Shown: piece by piece, positions 1-7,736 of the stretch
Position numbering within the stretch: position 1 is the stretch's first letter
Layout of the letters: each line of letters opens with the position of its first letter
From: CAUZIZ01 sp965222655
Lineage (GTDB): Bacteria; Acidobacteriota; UBA6911; RPQK01; JAJDTT01
Length of the DNA stretch: 64,000 nt
NCBI GenBank assembly: GCA_965222655.1
Contig: CBDCUP010000006.1
Span: forward strand, 496,001-560,000
Direction: 5' to 3'
The notes under the pieces: generated by a model
The model's database searches: none
What the model was told of the DNA's origin: nothing
Seen by the model: the letters and a program-made list of their open reading frames with translations, nothing else
Position numbers and translations under genes: made by a program

Positions 1-335
1 CTGGCGAATCCCATACCGTGGGTGAGTTCCTGGCGGAGGCTTTTGGATACGTCGGCCTGAACTGGAGAGATCATGTGAAGATCGACTCGCGATACTACCG
101 TCCCAACGAGGTTGAGTCTCTACAAGCCAACCCGGCAAAGGCGACAGAACAGCTGGGCTGGAAGCCGAAAGTTCGTTTCAGCGAGTTGGTGCGCATTATG
201 GTAGACGCGGACCTCCAATTCGCCGGAGTCCCCTCACCTGGGGAGGGAAAACGGATCTTGAAAGAACACTTCGACAGCTGGCATCGCTGGGATGATCAGA
301 TTCCCAAATCCGAAGGGGCCCGACAAGTGCCATAG
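1..335 (+). CDS. gmd: GDP-mannose 4,6-dehydratase, C-terminal part
   Basis: The reading frame is open from base 3 and begins inside the gene, so only about 110 C-terminal residues are present. It starts with GESHTVGEFL and continues with YVGLNW, a YYRPNEVE segment, AKATEQLGWKPKVRF and LVRIMVDADL. These are the usual closing landmarks of GDP-mannose 4,6-dehydratase, an extended short-chain dehydrogenase that makes GDP-4-keto-6-deoxymannose for surface polysaccharide. The RPxEV segment lies in the sugar-nucleotide binding region of the family. The next gene is a truncated O-antigen-ligase-like protein, which fits a former polysaccharide locus. The tail after LKEHFDSWHRW is not conserved in the family as I know it. 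Confidence 0.9.
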   Translation, partial: GESHTVGEFLAEAFGYVGLNWRDHVKIDSRYYRPNEVESLQANPAKATEQLGWKPKVRFSELVRIMVDADLQFAGVPSPGEGKRILKEHFDSWHRWDDQIPKSEGARQVP

Positions 336-527
336 TTCGACTGGCTCTGATCGCGCTCGCTGTTACCTGTTTTCAGCTAAGGAGTCTCCCCTTGGGCGTG
401 TAGCTCTGAAGTGTGTCGACAACACCCGAATCCTGTGCGAAGAATCCTTGAGGAGATCTGGGTCGAGCCGGCCGCGTGCCCAATCTCGCTTGGTGAGAGA
501 TTCGTAACCCATCAACCTCAAGTTTGA

Positions 528-803
528 ATGGCAGTCAGCTTGCAGAACCTGTGTCGTGTAGGTGCCGGGGGCGGAATCCTGCTAATCGCGGGGACAGCAG
601 GGCTCTACTTCTCTCCGTGGGCGGTGCTGCTTATTCTCCTGGTCTCGGGTCTGACCTGGCTCCGTCCCGCTTGGGGTGTTTCACTTCTCTTCGTGGTGGT
701 TTCGGTGGATCCCGCCGGTCCTGTTCTCGGGAACATCGTTGTCAACTTCTCAGAACTGCTGTTCGCCGGCTGTTTGATCGCCTGGGCTACAACGACACCG
801 TAG
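528..803 (+). pseudogene. O-antigen ligase-like membrane protein, N-terminal fragment
   Basis: Ninety-one residues with three hydrophobic segments (about residues 14-30, 30-45 and 48-62) and then an NFSELLFAGCLIAW stretch. This resembles the first helices of O-antigen ligase/polymerase (Wzy/WaaL-type) proteins, which normally have 10-12 helices and over 400 residues. The frame ends at a stop formed exactly where the sequence shared with position 13,108 begins (about 800). The gene was therefore probably cut by insertion of the repeated unit. It lies 190 bp after gmd, which supports a former polysaccharide locus. The family assignment rests on hydrophobicity and context and is moderate. Confidence 0.5.
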
Positions 804-2125
804 GGTCAAAATATTGGGTCGTGCGGTGGATCCGTTAGAAAGAAGGCCTTCCGGGTGCCGGAGGATCGGAATCTCGGACGGCTTCCGTCGAGAATCGGAC
901 TCCAGGAAACGGGCTTCCTGTTGTAGAGGGTTTCGCTCCGACACGGCGGCGCTGGCTCGACCCGCTCCACAGTGGTCTATCAGGCACCTCCGATTAAGCA
1001 GCGTTTCGATAGTAGTACCGAAGCAGACCACCGAGCCGTTCTCGGCACTGGACTTCCCCCTGGGTCCGGCCTACTTCAGGCCCGGCATCGATGATTCGGT
1101 TCCCGAGTCCCTGGTGGTTGCGTTCGTGGTGAAAGTGCTCGCCGAACTCTCTGAGGGCTCGACGCAATGACGGCTCGCCGAAGAAGATCACACGATCCAG
1201 ACACTCAGATTTCAGGGAGCGCATGAAGCGCTCTAAGTGAGCGTTGAGATTAGGACTCTTGGGCGGTAAAACGACTAACTCGATGTCGCTCGACTCCAAG
1301 ATCTGACGCAACGGCAAGTGCTTCGTGTCACGGTCAAGGATAACGTGAGTTGAAAGGCGGAAAAAGCCGTCGACACAGTCGGTCAGGTTCCTTCCGACTT
1401 GCTGCATCCATTCGGAGTTGGGGTGAGGCGTCGCACCCGCGATTTCAATGCGCCGGGTCTTTAGATGCATCACGACCAAGATGTAGAAGGTGACCAATCC
1501 CGACCGGGTCCAGACTTCAACCGTGGTGAAGTCTGCAGCCGAGATCGAGTCCCAATGAGCCTTCAGGAAGGTACTCCATGTAGTGCGCCGCTCCCGGTCC
1601 GGAGCTGGCTCGATACCATGTGCTCTGAGGATATTGCCGACAGTGGTGTCACAGATGTAAAAGCCCACATTGGCCAAGGTCCCCTGGATGCGGTCGTAAC
1701 CCCAAGTTGGGTTCTCTCGAGCCAGGCGTAGGGTGAGATCAACGATCTGCTGCCGAATGCGTGGCCGACCGACGGATTGCCGCTGGTCTGAGCGATCCCA
1801 CTTGCGAGCGATGAGCTCTCGGTGCCAGCGCAGGAGCGTATCGGGCCTGACGATCCGGGCCAGTTTGTCGAGACTCTCGCGGCTGAGCACCTTGCCTTTG
1901 ACGGCCAAGCGTCGACGCTGGTCGTCGTTGAGCAGAATCCGACGCTTGCCGAGCTTTTCTCTCAGCACCTGATTCTCAGTCAGCAGATACTCGATCGCGT
2001 CCTGCTGGTGTCGATTGATCCAGCCGGCCAAAATCAGGAGCAGCAGCTGCCAGGGTTTGAGCACGAAGTTCATAATTGACTAGATGACCTTCAGCTTGAT
2101 GCAATCGAATCTCCAACGGGAGTGA
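800..2125 (-). mobile_element. Insertion sequence with DDE integrase-type transposase, copy A
   Basis: The outer end near 800 is fixed because the same sequence starts abruptly at 13,108 in an unrelated context. The inner end lies between the transposase start (2073) and the TPR stop codon (2126), a stretch identical in both copies. I found no convincing terminal inverted repeat beyond a short AAGGTCA/TGACCTT pair, and no target duplication. The inner end therefore cannot be fixed by eye. The element truncates the O-antigen-ligase-like gene. Confidence 0.6.
994..2073 (-). CDS. Integrase-core (DDE) transposase
   Basis: A 359-residue transposase of the integrase (rve) superfamily, related to the IS3/IS481 group. 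The N-terminal part holds a hydrophobic start and a helical DNA-binding region with the segments LLRWHRELIARKW and GRPRIRQQIVDLTLRLARENPTWGYDRIQG. The catalytic core shows the first Asp in SAADF, the second Asp in HVILDRDTKH and the Glu in NLNAHLERFMRSLK, which is the expected DDE triad. The C-terminus has HHERNHQGLGNRI, typical of integrase-core transposases. No frameshift is visible, so this copy may be active, unlike the copy at 13,297-14,342. Confidence 0.88.
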   Translation of the reverse strand: MNFVLKPWQLLLLILAGWINRHQQDAIEYLLTENQVLREKLGKRRILLNDDQRRRLAVKGKVLSRESLDKLARIVRPDTLLRWHRELIARKWDRSDQRQSVGRPRIRQQIVDLTLRLARENPTWGYDRIQGTLANVGFYICDTTVGNILRAHGIEPAPDRERRTTWSTFLKAHWDSISAADFTTVEVWTRSGLVTFYILVVMHLKTRRIEIAGATPHPNSEWMQQVGRNLTDCVDGFFRLSTHVILDRDTKHLPLRQILESSDIELVVLPPKSPNLNAHLERFMRSLKSECLDRVIFFGEPSLRRALREFGEHFHHERNHQGLGNRIIDAGPEVGRTQGEVQCRERLGGLLRYYYRNAA

Positions 2126-3769
2126 TTAGTTCGGCGGCCGGCAGGGTTGGTCCTTTTCGTAACGTTCCAGATTCACCTTGAGACTCTCCACCAGATCGCT
2201 TTTCTGGGCCTTTTCTGCTGCGGCGATCATCCGGCGCTGCCATTGGGCCGCTTCCTCACAGCGACCCAACTCTGCCAGGGCCATCGCCACCGTGACCCCG
2301 TGGCTGACCGACTTGCTGGCCTTGAAAACCAGCAGCTCCAGATCCAGGGCCCTCGCTCCGTCTCGCAGATCCAGATCGGGGGAGGATGCCAGGAAGAGCG
2401 CCAGGGTATGAGCCGTTCGGCCACGTGAGGGAAAACGCCGGTTGGCCTGCTCCAGCTGGTCTAGAGCCTCACGGAACCTTTTCTTGGCTACCAGCAGGTT
2501 GACCTGCTGCAATAGCGCTTCCTCGTTGGCGGGATCCGATTGCAGCACTCGAGAGAACTCAGCCAGCGCCTGCTCCAACTGCCCGGTATCACGAAACGCC
2601 TGGGCTAGAAGGAATCGCGCTCCTGAATCCTCCGGGTAGGCCCCGAGGGCCACCTGTAGATGGGGTAAGGCTTCAGCCGGCCGATTGGATCCCGCCAGTA
2701 GAAAGCCTAGATTGTAGTGTGCCGTCGGGTTCCCAGGATCCAATCGCAATACTTCCCGAAACTGCTCCACCGCTGCCTCGATCTTTCCCAACTGCGCCCA
2801 GGACGTGCCTAGATTGACACGCGCCGGGATGCTGGTCGGCCGGGCGGCGACCGCCTTGTCAAACTCGGCAGCGGCCTCGGAAAGGCGTCCGGCGGCGAAG
2901 GCCATGCGTCCCCGTATCAAATGAACCCGCTCCCCCCGCAACAGGTCCTTCAACCCGTCAACCAGATGATCCGCGACCCGAATACCCACGGTCCCCCGCT
3001 GTTTCAGATGGGTTTCTGCTCGTTCCATATCTCCCAGCCCTCGGTAGGCCAGGGCGAGGGAGTAGTGGATCCGGTTGGCTGCGGGAGCACTTGCCAGAGC
3101 CTTCTCGAAGTGTCCCACGGCATCGGCATGTTTCCCACTGGATAGGGCCAGCTGTCCCAGGCCGAAGTGGGCCGCGCCGCAGCTGGAGTCGATCTTCAGC
3201 GCCTGCTCAAACTGGACGGCCGCCTCCGTCGGACGATTCTGCTGCGCCAACACGTCTCCCAGGTGGACGGGGAGAGACAGAGATTCAGAACGCAGTCTCC
3301 TGGCATGAGCGTAGTAGACAGCAGCCTCCGACAGACGGCCCATTTTATGGTAGAGATACCCCAGGAGATAGATCCAGCGAAATTCCTGTGGGGCTATTCG
3401 ATTGGCATTGAGGTAGCAGACTTCGGCCGCATCGCTCAAGGAATAGGCATGATATATCTGTCCCAGCTGTCCATAGGCTTCGCCCAACTCGGCTTCGGTC
3501 GTCTCCAGATTCCCGGCCAGGGCGGCCAGCTGCTTCTGGAAGAACTGGAGCTGCTCGCGAACGTCCGGATCCAGTGATTTCATCTCCGGATAGCGCAGAG
3601 AAAGCAGCCCCACCCTGGGAGCACTCAAGGTGGAGTCCGGTGATTGCTGCTGGGGAGCGCCGCCGGAGGCGATGCTCGATAGGCCGATTACGGCAACGGC
3701 CAGGGCATACAGCCAGGAATTCCTGGTTGGGGCAAAGCCCCTGGGCGAGTCCAATCCAGAATCGGTCAT
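2126..3769 (-). CDS. Secreted tetratricopeptide-repeat protein, copy A
   Basis: About 547 residues. The hydrophobic segment NSWLYALAVAVIGLSSIASG near the start looks like a signal peptide or anchor. It is followed by at least eight TPR-like units, for example EAYGQLGQIYHAYSLSDAAEVCYLNANRIAP, AAHFGLGQLALSSGKHADAVGHFEKALASAP and TAHYNLGFLLAGSNRPAEALPHLQVAL. TPR arrays act as protein-binding scaffolds. I chose the ATG at 3769 because it overlaps the TGA of the UnbV remnant upstream (ATGA), which implies translational coupling. In such bacteria TPR proteins commonly accompany CRTAC1/UnbV proteins. The paralogue at 14,395 is almost identical downstream of the signal peptide. Confidence 0.8.
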   Translation of the reverse strand: MTDSGLDSPRGFAPTRNSWLYALAVAVIGLSSIASGGAPQQQSPDSTLSAPRVGLLSLRYPEMKSLDPDVREQLQFFQKQLAALAGNLETTEAELGEAYGQLGQIYHAYSLSDAAEVCYLNANRIAPQEFRWIYLLGYLYHKMGRLSEAAVYYAHARRLRSESLSLPVHLGDVLAQQNRPTEAAVQFEQALKIDSSCGAAHFGLGQLALSSGKHADAVGHFEKALASAPAANRIHYSLALAYRGLGDMERAETHLKQRGTVGIRVADHLVDGLKDLLRGERVHLIRGRMAFAAGRLSEAAAEFDKAVAARPTSIPARVNLGTSWAQLGKIEAAVEQFREVLRLDPGNPTAHYNLGFLLAGSNRPAEALPHLQVALGAYPEDSGARFLLAQAFRDTGQLEQALAEFSRVLQSDPANEEALLQQVNLLVAKKRFREALDQLEQANRRFPSRGRTAHTLALFLASSPDLDLRDGARALDLELLVFKASKSVSHGVTVAMALAELGRCEEAAQWQRRMIAAAEKAQKSDLVESLKVNLERYEKDQPCRPPN

Positions 3770-4105
3770 TTTCGTTTGGGAGATGTCCCCTCCTGAAGTG
3801 TTGTACAACAGCTGCCGCCGGTCCGGACCCGACGCCAGAGTACGGAATCATCGGGCAAGACGACCTCGACCCGTGCCTCCAGCATGTCTCGACGGCCTTC
3901 CCTGCCCAGCAGCCTCAATCCCAACCAGTGCCTCCGGCTTCCGACCTGGTTCAAGAGCAGCCGAGCCGGACCACTGTTGTTCACGACCAGGACGTCGGTG
4001 TCGCCGTCATTGTCCACATCCCCGAAAGCCGCTCCACGACTTACTTCCTTCAGCTGAAAGGAAGCTCCTGCCCCATCCGTAACGTCCCTGAACACAGGGC
4101 AGGGC
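3766..4105 (-). pseudogene. CRTAC1/ASPIC-UnbV protein, C-terminal remnant
   Basis: About 109 codons match the C-terminus of the intact protein at 18,255-20,126, by eye at roughly 88% identity. Shared blocks include FQLKEVSRGAA, GDVDNDGDTDVLVVNNSG and LLLNQVG. The 5' side is cut near 4105 by the IS91-associated repeat. Close to the end, about 40 codons are missing relative to the intact copy: RTGGSCC joins directly to TTLQEG. This removes the second half of the UnbV domain. The stop codon overlaps the start of the TPR gene. Confidence 0.8.
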
Positions 4106-4111
4106 CCTTAA

Positions 4112-4197
4112 CAGTCTCGGAATTTCGATAGCGAAGCGAAGCGAGCTGTAATAGCAGTCTCGGAATTTCGATAGCGAAGCGAAGCGAGCTGTAATAG
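4112..4197. repeat. 43-bp perfect tandem duplication
   Basis: Two identical 43-bp units, 4112-4154 and 4155-4197, each run from CAGTCTCGG to CTGTAATAG and contain AGCGAAGCGAAGCGAGCT. The second unit abuts the stop codon of the IS91-type transposase at 4198. The core resembles the intergenic palindromes near 16,100 and 16,240. Confidence 0.92.
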
Positions 4198-5511
4198 TCA
4201 AATCATGACAGCTAAGACCTGTGATCGAGTCAGCAAGAGATTGGGAGGGACCTTTGTCTGTGGTTCGATCCCAAGCAGTTGCGCGATCATACGGGGTGGT
4301 CCGAATAAAAGGCACCAAAGCTCCATCGGATGGCCACATCGCGGGCAAGAAAGAGGCTTCCTGTCCCCCGCTGCCTGGCGCCTCTGCTCCCACGTCTGGG
4401 GCTTGGAACGGCGTTTTTTCCTCTGGGCTAAAAGTTGACGAGCCCTCTTCAGGAGCTTGGTGCGTTTGATGTTCGAGAATAACCCATAGTGACGGACTTG
4501 TCGAAACCCGACCTCCGGCAGGTGTTGAACCAAACGGTCAATGAAGGTCAACACGGGGAGTTTTCGGACTCGGATCTTCCGGTCCTGATGATAGTCCTTG
4601 AAACGAAAGGTCACGTGGCCCTGAGCGAACTTGATAATGCGCCCTTCGGCAATCACGGGCCGCTTGGTATAACGGCAGGCGTAACGGACGGCTTGGTCGG
4701 CACTTTTCAACGACGGACCGATGAGGATATGCCAGCGCTTCTTGCGAATGTGCCCCAAGAGCTTGTCCACCTCGATCCGGCGTCGGGGGTCGCTTCGAAG
4801 CCGGCGACGCACCAGGGGCTGGGACTGGTGAGCGCGGCGCACTCCGTGGAGGACGTTCAACTTCCACTCCGTAGCCAGCAGGGGGGCCGGGACGAGATAG
4901 CGTTGGGGGGCGGCCTGCCAGCGATCGCCGGCGCCGTTGAGCCCTCCGGCGGTGACGATCATATGGAGATGGGGGTTCCATTTGAGGTCGGACCCGAAGG
5001 TGTGCAAGACGATGATCAGGCCTGGCAAGTAGCGCCGGCTTGGACGTCTGGCCGCCAGCCAGGGCTGGCTCTTGCGCCCTCGTGGGGTGGGTCCCTGCCC
5101 GCTGAGACTCAAGACAGCATCCGCGGCGGCTCGAAACAACACGTTGAGCAGGACCCGACGGTTGTCCTGGATCACCAGCCGCAGCTCCCACGGCAGGGTG
5201 AAGACCAAGTGCCGATAGGGCACCTCCAGGAGATCCGAGAGGAGCTCGTCGCACCACTGGTCGGTGCGGACCTTCCCGCAGCTGGAACAGAAGACCGATT
5301 TGCAGCTGTGGGGTACGACCTTGACGGTAGGACAGTTGGAGCACCCAAACAAATGCAGCCCCAGTTTCGCGGTCCGGCACGACAGCATCCGGGAGACATG
5401 GTGGTGGACTGCCCGCCGCACCTGTCCCCCTTTCCAGGCGATGTAGCGCTGGAAGTTGTTGCTCGTCAAGAGGATCTCCGCGATGGCGATCGGACCGCCC
5501 CACCGGCTCAT
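4198..5511 (-). CDS. IS91-family (HUH, zinc-binding) transposase
   Basis: A 437-residue protein. The N-terminal zinc-binding module has CSNCPTVKVVPHSCKSVFCSSCGK at about residues 57-80. The HUH motif appears as NPHLHMIVTAGG, and the candidate catalytic tyrosines lie in VRYACRYTKRPVI. These are landmarks of Y1/Y2 IS91 transposases, which nick and rejoin single strands during rolling-circle transposition. A second zinc knuckle, CPRCGHPM, lies near residue 390. The C-terminal 40 residues beyond it look less conserved. The start could be the ATG at 5511 or slightly downstream. Confidence 0.85.
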   Translation of the reverse strand: MSRWGGPIAIAEILLTSNNFQRYIAWKGGQVRRAVHHHVSRMLSCRTAKLGLHLFGCSNCPTVKVVPHSCKSVFCSSCGKVRTDQWCDELLSDLLEVPYRHLVFTLPWELRLVIQDNRRVLLNVLFRAAADAVLSLSGQGPTPRGRKSQPWLAARRPSRRYLPGLIIVLHTFGSDLKWNPHLHMIVTAGGLNGAGDRWQAAPQRYLVPAPLLATEWKLNVLHGVRRAHQSQPLVRRRLRSDPRRRIEVDKLLGHIRKKRWHILIGPSLKSADQAVRYACRYTKRPVIAEGRIIKFAQGHVTFRFKDYHQDRKIRVRKLPVLTFIDRLVQHLPEVGFRQVRHYGLFSNIKRTKLLKRARQLLAQRKKRRSKPQTWEQRRQAAGDRKPLSCPRCGHPMELWCLLFGPPRMIAQLLGIEPQTKVPPNLLLTRSQVLAVMI

Positions 5512-5746
5512 GGGCAGCGATGCTCCTCTCCACCAGCAAGCGTGTCAAGTAGCCTCCCTTTCCGTCCTCGGCTGCCACGTCCCAAAACTACCTTTTACGG
5601 CCAGGGGCCGTCGGCACGTAGTGCCTACTCTAAAGGGAGGGCTGAAGCAATGACCAACTGGACTAGCACGTAGGACACGAGAGTAATCTGCATCGGCATC
5701 ATCTTAGCGCAACCGGCAGGCTCAAGGTTCAAAGCACCAAGCACAG

Positions 5747-6150
5747 TTAGGCTTGCTCGATGACCGTCTGAGGAACAGTTGGGTTCATAGCCTCCGTCGG
5801 CGCCTGCCAAACGAGGGGAGAGCTCCCGTTCTTGCCGTAGTGCTTTTGCCAGGTTTCCCAAAGGACACCCTTCCGAGCATAAGGAGAGCTGAGACAGAGG
5901 AGAAGAGCCCTGGGATCGTTGCCATTCCGGGCCGAACCGCTGCCAAGATCTCCCGACCCGGATTGGCCGATTCTTCGCTTCTCCAGAAGGCTATCTCATC
6001 GATCGAGTAGCCTCTCACCGAGCGAAAGGATGCGGTGTGCACTTCGATCACGACCCGATTGGACAGCTCAATCGATTCCTTTGTCTGATTCTTCACCAGT
6101 GTGCTCAGCATCGGAACCTGCTCGAGGAACCCACTGATAAACCTCATGAC
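5747..6150 (-). pseudogene. Phage terminase large subunit, frameshifted fragment
   Basis: Reading down the minus strand from about 6150, one frame gives FISGFLEQVPMLSTLV, RVVIEVHTASFRSVRGY, DEIAFWRSEESANP and REILAAVRPGMATIPG. A second frame continues with LLCLSSPYARKGVLWET, WQKHYGKNG and PLVWQAPTEAMNPTVPQTVIEQA, then a stop at 5747. These blocks match the nuclease-proximal part of terminase large subunits that package phage DNA. The two-frame reading, the short length (a full protein has over 450 residues) and the absence of neighbouring phage genes mark it as a relic. The shift lies near 5890. Confidence 0.72.
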
Positions 6151-6519
6151 GACCCGACCCGGTTGACGTTTCGAACTCGGAGACCAGCTTTACCTTCCAG
6201 GTTGAGAGTGCTGGTGACATATGTCCCCTTCACCCACCACCACCAGTGTGACCGTGAACAGCGCGAAGAGGCAGGCTGCAGTGCCACCAACTGGGCCGCT
6301 TGGGTCCCACTCCGGGAAATGTCTATGCCACTATTACGGAGGGTCTGGAGGAAATGGCACGAGCCTGCCACGATGTCTGGTATGCAGGGGCCAAAGGCGA
6401 GCCTCTTCGCCTTCATGACACTGGGGCCAGCGCAAGGGTGGCTGCACTCGGGCGGCCGGGCTAGATTGCAGCGCAAGGCCTGCCTCCATCAGATAGAGCG
6501 TCTCCCAGCGACCGCTGAC
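6151..6519. other. Intergenic or decayed sequence, no gene recognised
   Basis: About 370 bp between the terminase relic and the dehydrogenase relic. Open frames exist on both strands, but none shows a family motif, a ribosome-binding site or plausible composition. I see nothing functional here. Confidence 0.5.
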
Positions 6520-7683
6520 CTGGGCCCCGAGGCCCCGAAGACCTTTGAGACGGCCGCCGGTTTCCAGATGGAGCTGATGGCTCACGAGCCCATGGTCGAA
6601 GAGCCGGTGGTCGCCACCTTCGATGAAAACGGGGTCATCCGGTAAATGGGGAGGTGGGGACGTGGTTGGCACCTTCCGGATCCCAAATCTGCTCCCCGTT
6701 CGCTTGTCCATATAGTCGGCTGCAGTAGCAGAGGCCGTGGGAACTGTGGAAAACTCCGAGCGACATCGAACCGGGCCAGCAAGCCCGTGATACGGAGTTT
6801 TCCAAGCGCTGTGCGAACGGTGGAAAAACAACTGCGAGCACTTGCCAGTTCTCCTCCAGAACTACTTGTTTTTCCACGGTTTGCATAGTGCGGCAGTTTC
6901 CATGGCCTGCCTTTGACTGGCGGCACCTCCCCATTTACCGGATGAACCTGAAAACGGCCGAATGTACGTGGCCGAGCTGCGGGGATATCCCTACCAGCCG
7001 GGGGAGGGCGAGGAGCCCACGGGACGGGTCCGGTTGCTGGAAGACCGGGACGGGGGTGGTCGCTTTGACGTGAGCCACATCTTCGCGGATCGGCTCATCT
7101 GGCCCACCGGCGCGGCGGTGTGGAAGGAGGAGGTCTTCGTTTGCGCTCCGCCCGATATCTTCTACATGAAGGATACGGACGGGGACGGTCGAGCCGACAT
7201 CCGCGAGACGGTCTATACGGGATTTGGCGTCACCAACGAGCAGGCGATGGTCAACAACATCATGTGGGGAGTGGACCACAAGATCTATGCCTCCACGGGT
7301 GCGGATGGCGGCTACATTCGTCCCCGGAGAGGACCCCGAGGCAGAGCCCTTCTCCTTGAACGACCGGGATTTCCCGCTTCGATCCGGTGAGCAGGCGACT
7401 CGAGCTTACCACCCAGACCTTTCAGTTCGGCCATAGTTTCGACGAGTGCTACAATCGCTTCGTCTGTACCGCCAGTTCCTTCGGCAAGCAGGTGGTGATG
7501 CCCGCGGGCTACCTGGAACGCAATCCCTACCTGTTCTTCGATTCTCGTGGGTTCCAGTTCCATTGGGACGGTGGCAGTTCCGTGGAGGCGAACTCGCTGG
7601 AACAGGGGCGGACGCGAGTCTACAAGATCAGCCCCATCGAGCGCTGGCGCACTTTTATGCTTCAGTGTTTCAGACGCATCTGA
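6520..7683 (+). pseudogene. PVC-type membrane-bound dehydrogenase (beta-propeller), decayed fragment
   Basis: The relic begins with ETAAGFQMELMAHEP, then VVATFDENG, is interrupted by the MITE, and resumes at 6950 with ENGRMYVAELRGYP. It continues with RLLEDRDGGGRFD, LIWPTGAAVW, APPDIFYMKDTDGDGRAD and NNIMWGVDHKIYASTG. Further frames give PGEDPEAEP near 7315-7350 and FDPVSRRLELTTQTFQFGHSFDE from about 7378. These blocks match the N-terminal propeller domain of large secreted dehydrogenase-like proteins of Planctomycetes and Acidobacteriota. At least two frameshifts (near 7315 and 7370), the MITE and the missing C-terminal two thirds make it non-functional. Confidence 0.75.
6633..6949. mobile_element. 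317-bp MITE with 8-bp target duplication
   Basis: The flanks carry the direct repeat GAAAACGG at 6625-6632 and 6950-6957. Just inside lie perfect 22-bp inverted repeats (6635-6656 and 6924-6945), reading TCATCCGGTAAATGGGGAGG at their start. Deleting the element and one target copy restores the frame DENGRMYVAEL of the dehydrogenase. No transposase frame is present, so it is non-autonomous. Two internal stem pairs are visible: GGAAAACTCCG near 6748 with its complement near 6793, and GTGGAAAAAC near 6820 with its complement near 6868. An 8-bp duplication and GG-starting ends are typical of ISL3-type elements. That family link is inference. Confidence 0.88.
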
Positions 7684-7736
7684 TATCCTCTCAGCTCCGC
7701 AGGACGGTTCGGGCGATTGAGCATTGAGGAGGTTTT

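Larger units (their letters stand above)
800..3640. repeat. Large direct repeat, copy A (IS plus TPR gene)
   Basis: About 2.8 kb, covering the whole insertion sequence and most of the TPR gene, is repeated in the same orientation at about 13,108-15,890. Differences are scattered substitutions plus a few indels in the transposase. Similarity stops sharply at 800/13,108. It fades at the 5' end of the TPR gene, where the signal-peptide regions of the two copies are unrelated. Confidence 0.85.
4110..5650 (-). mobile_element. IS91-family-like rolling-circle element
   Basis: The extent is set on the left by the tandem duplication that interrupts the UnbV remnant and on the right roughly by the end of non-coding sequence upstream of the transposase. 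IS91 elements lack terminal inverted repeats and do not duplicate their target, so the right boundary cannot be fixed by eye. The element lies between the UnbV relic and a phage terminase relic. Confidence 0.55.

Noticed and set aside
750..1031. Open frame on the minus strand beginning MVCFGT, with a similar one at 13,029-13,334
   Set aside because: Both exist only because the IS end is duplicated. The peptide overlaps the non-coding IS end, has odd composition and contains no motif.
4538..5578. Long 346-residue minus-strand frame over the IS91 transposase
   Set aside because: It is an overlapping frame of the recognised IS91 transposase, rich in Pro, Gly and Arg as expected for a high-GC shadow.
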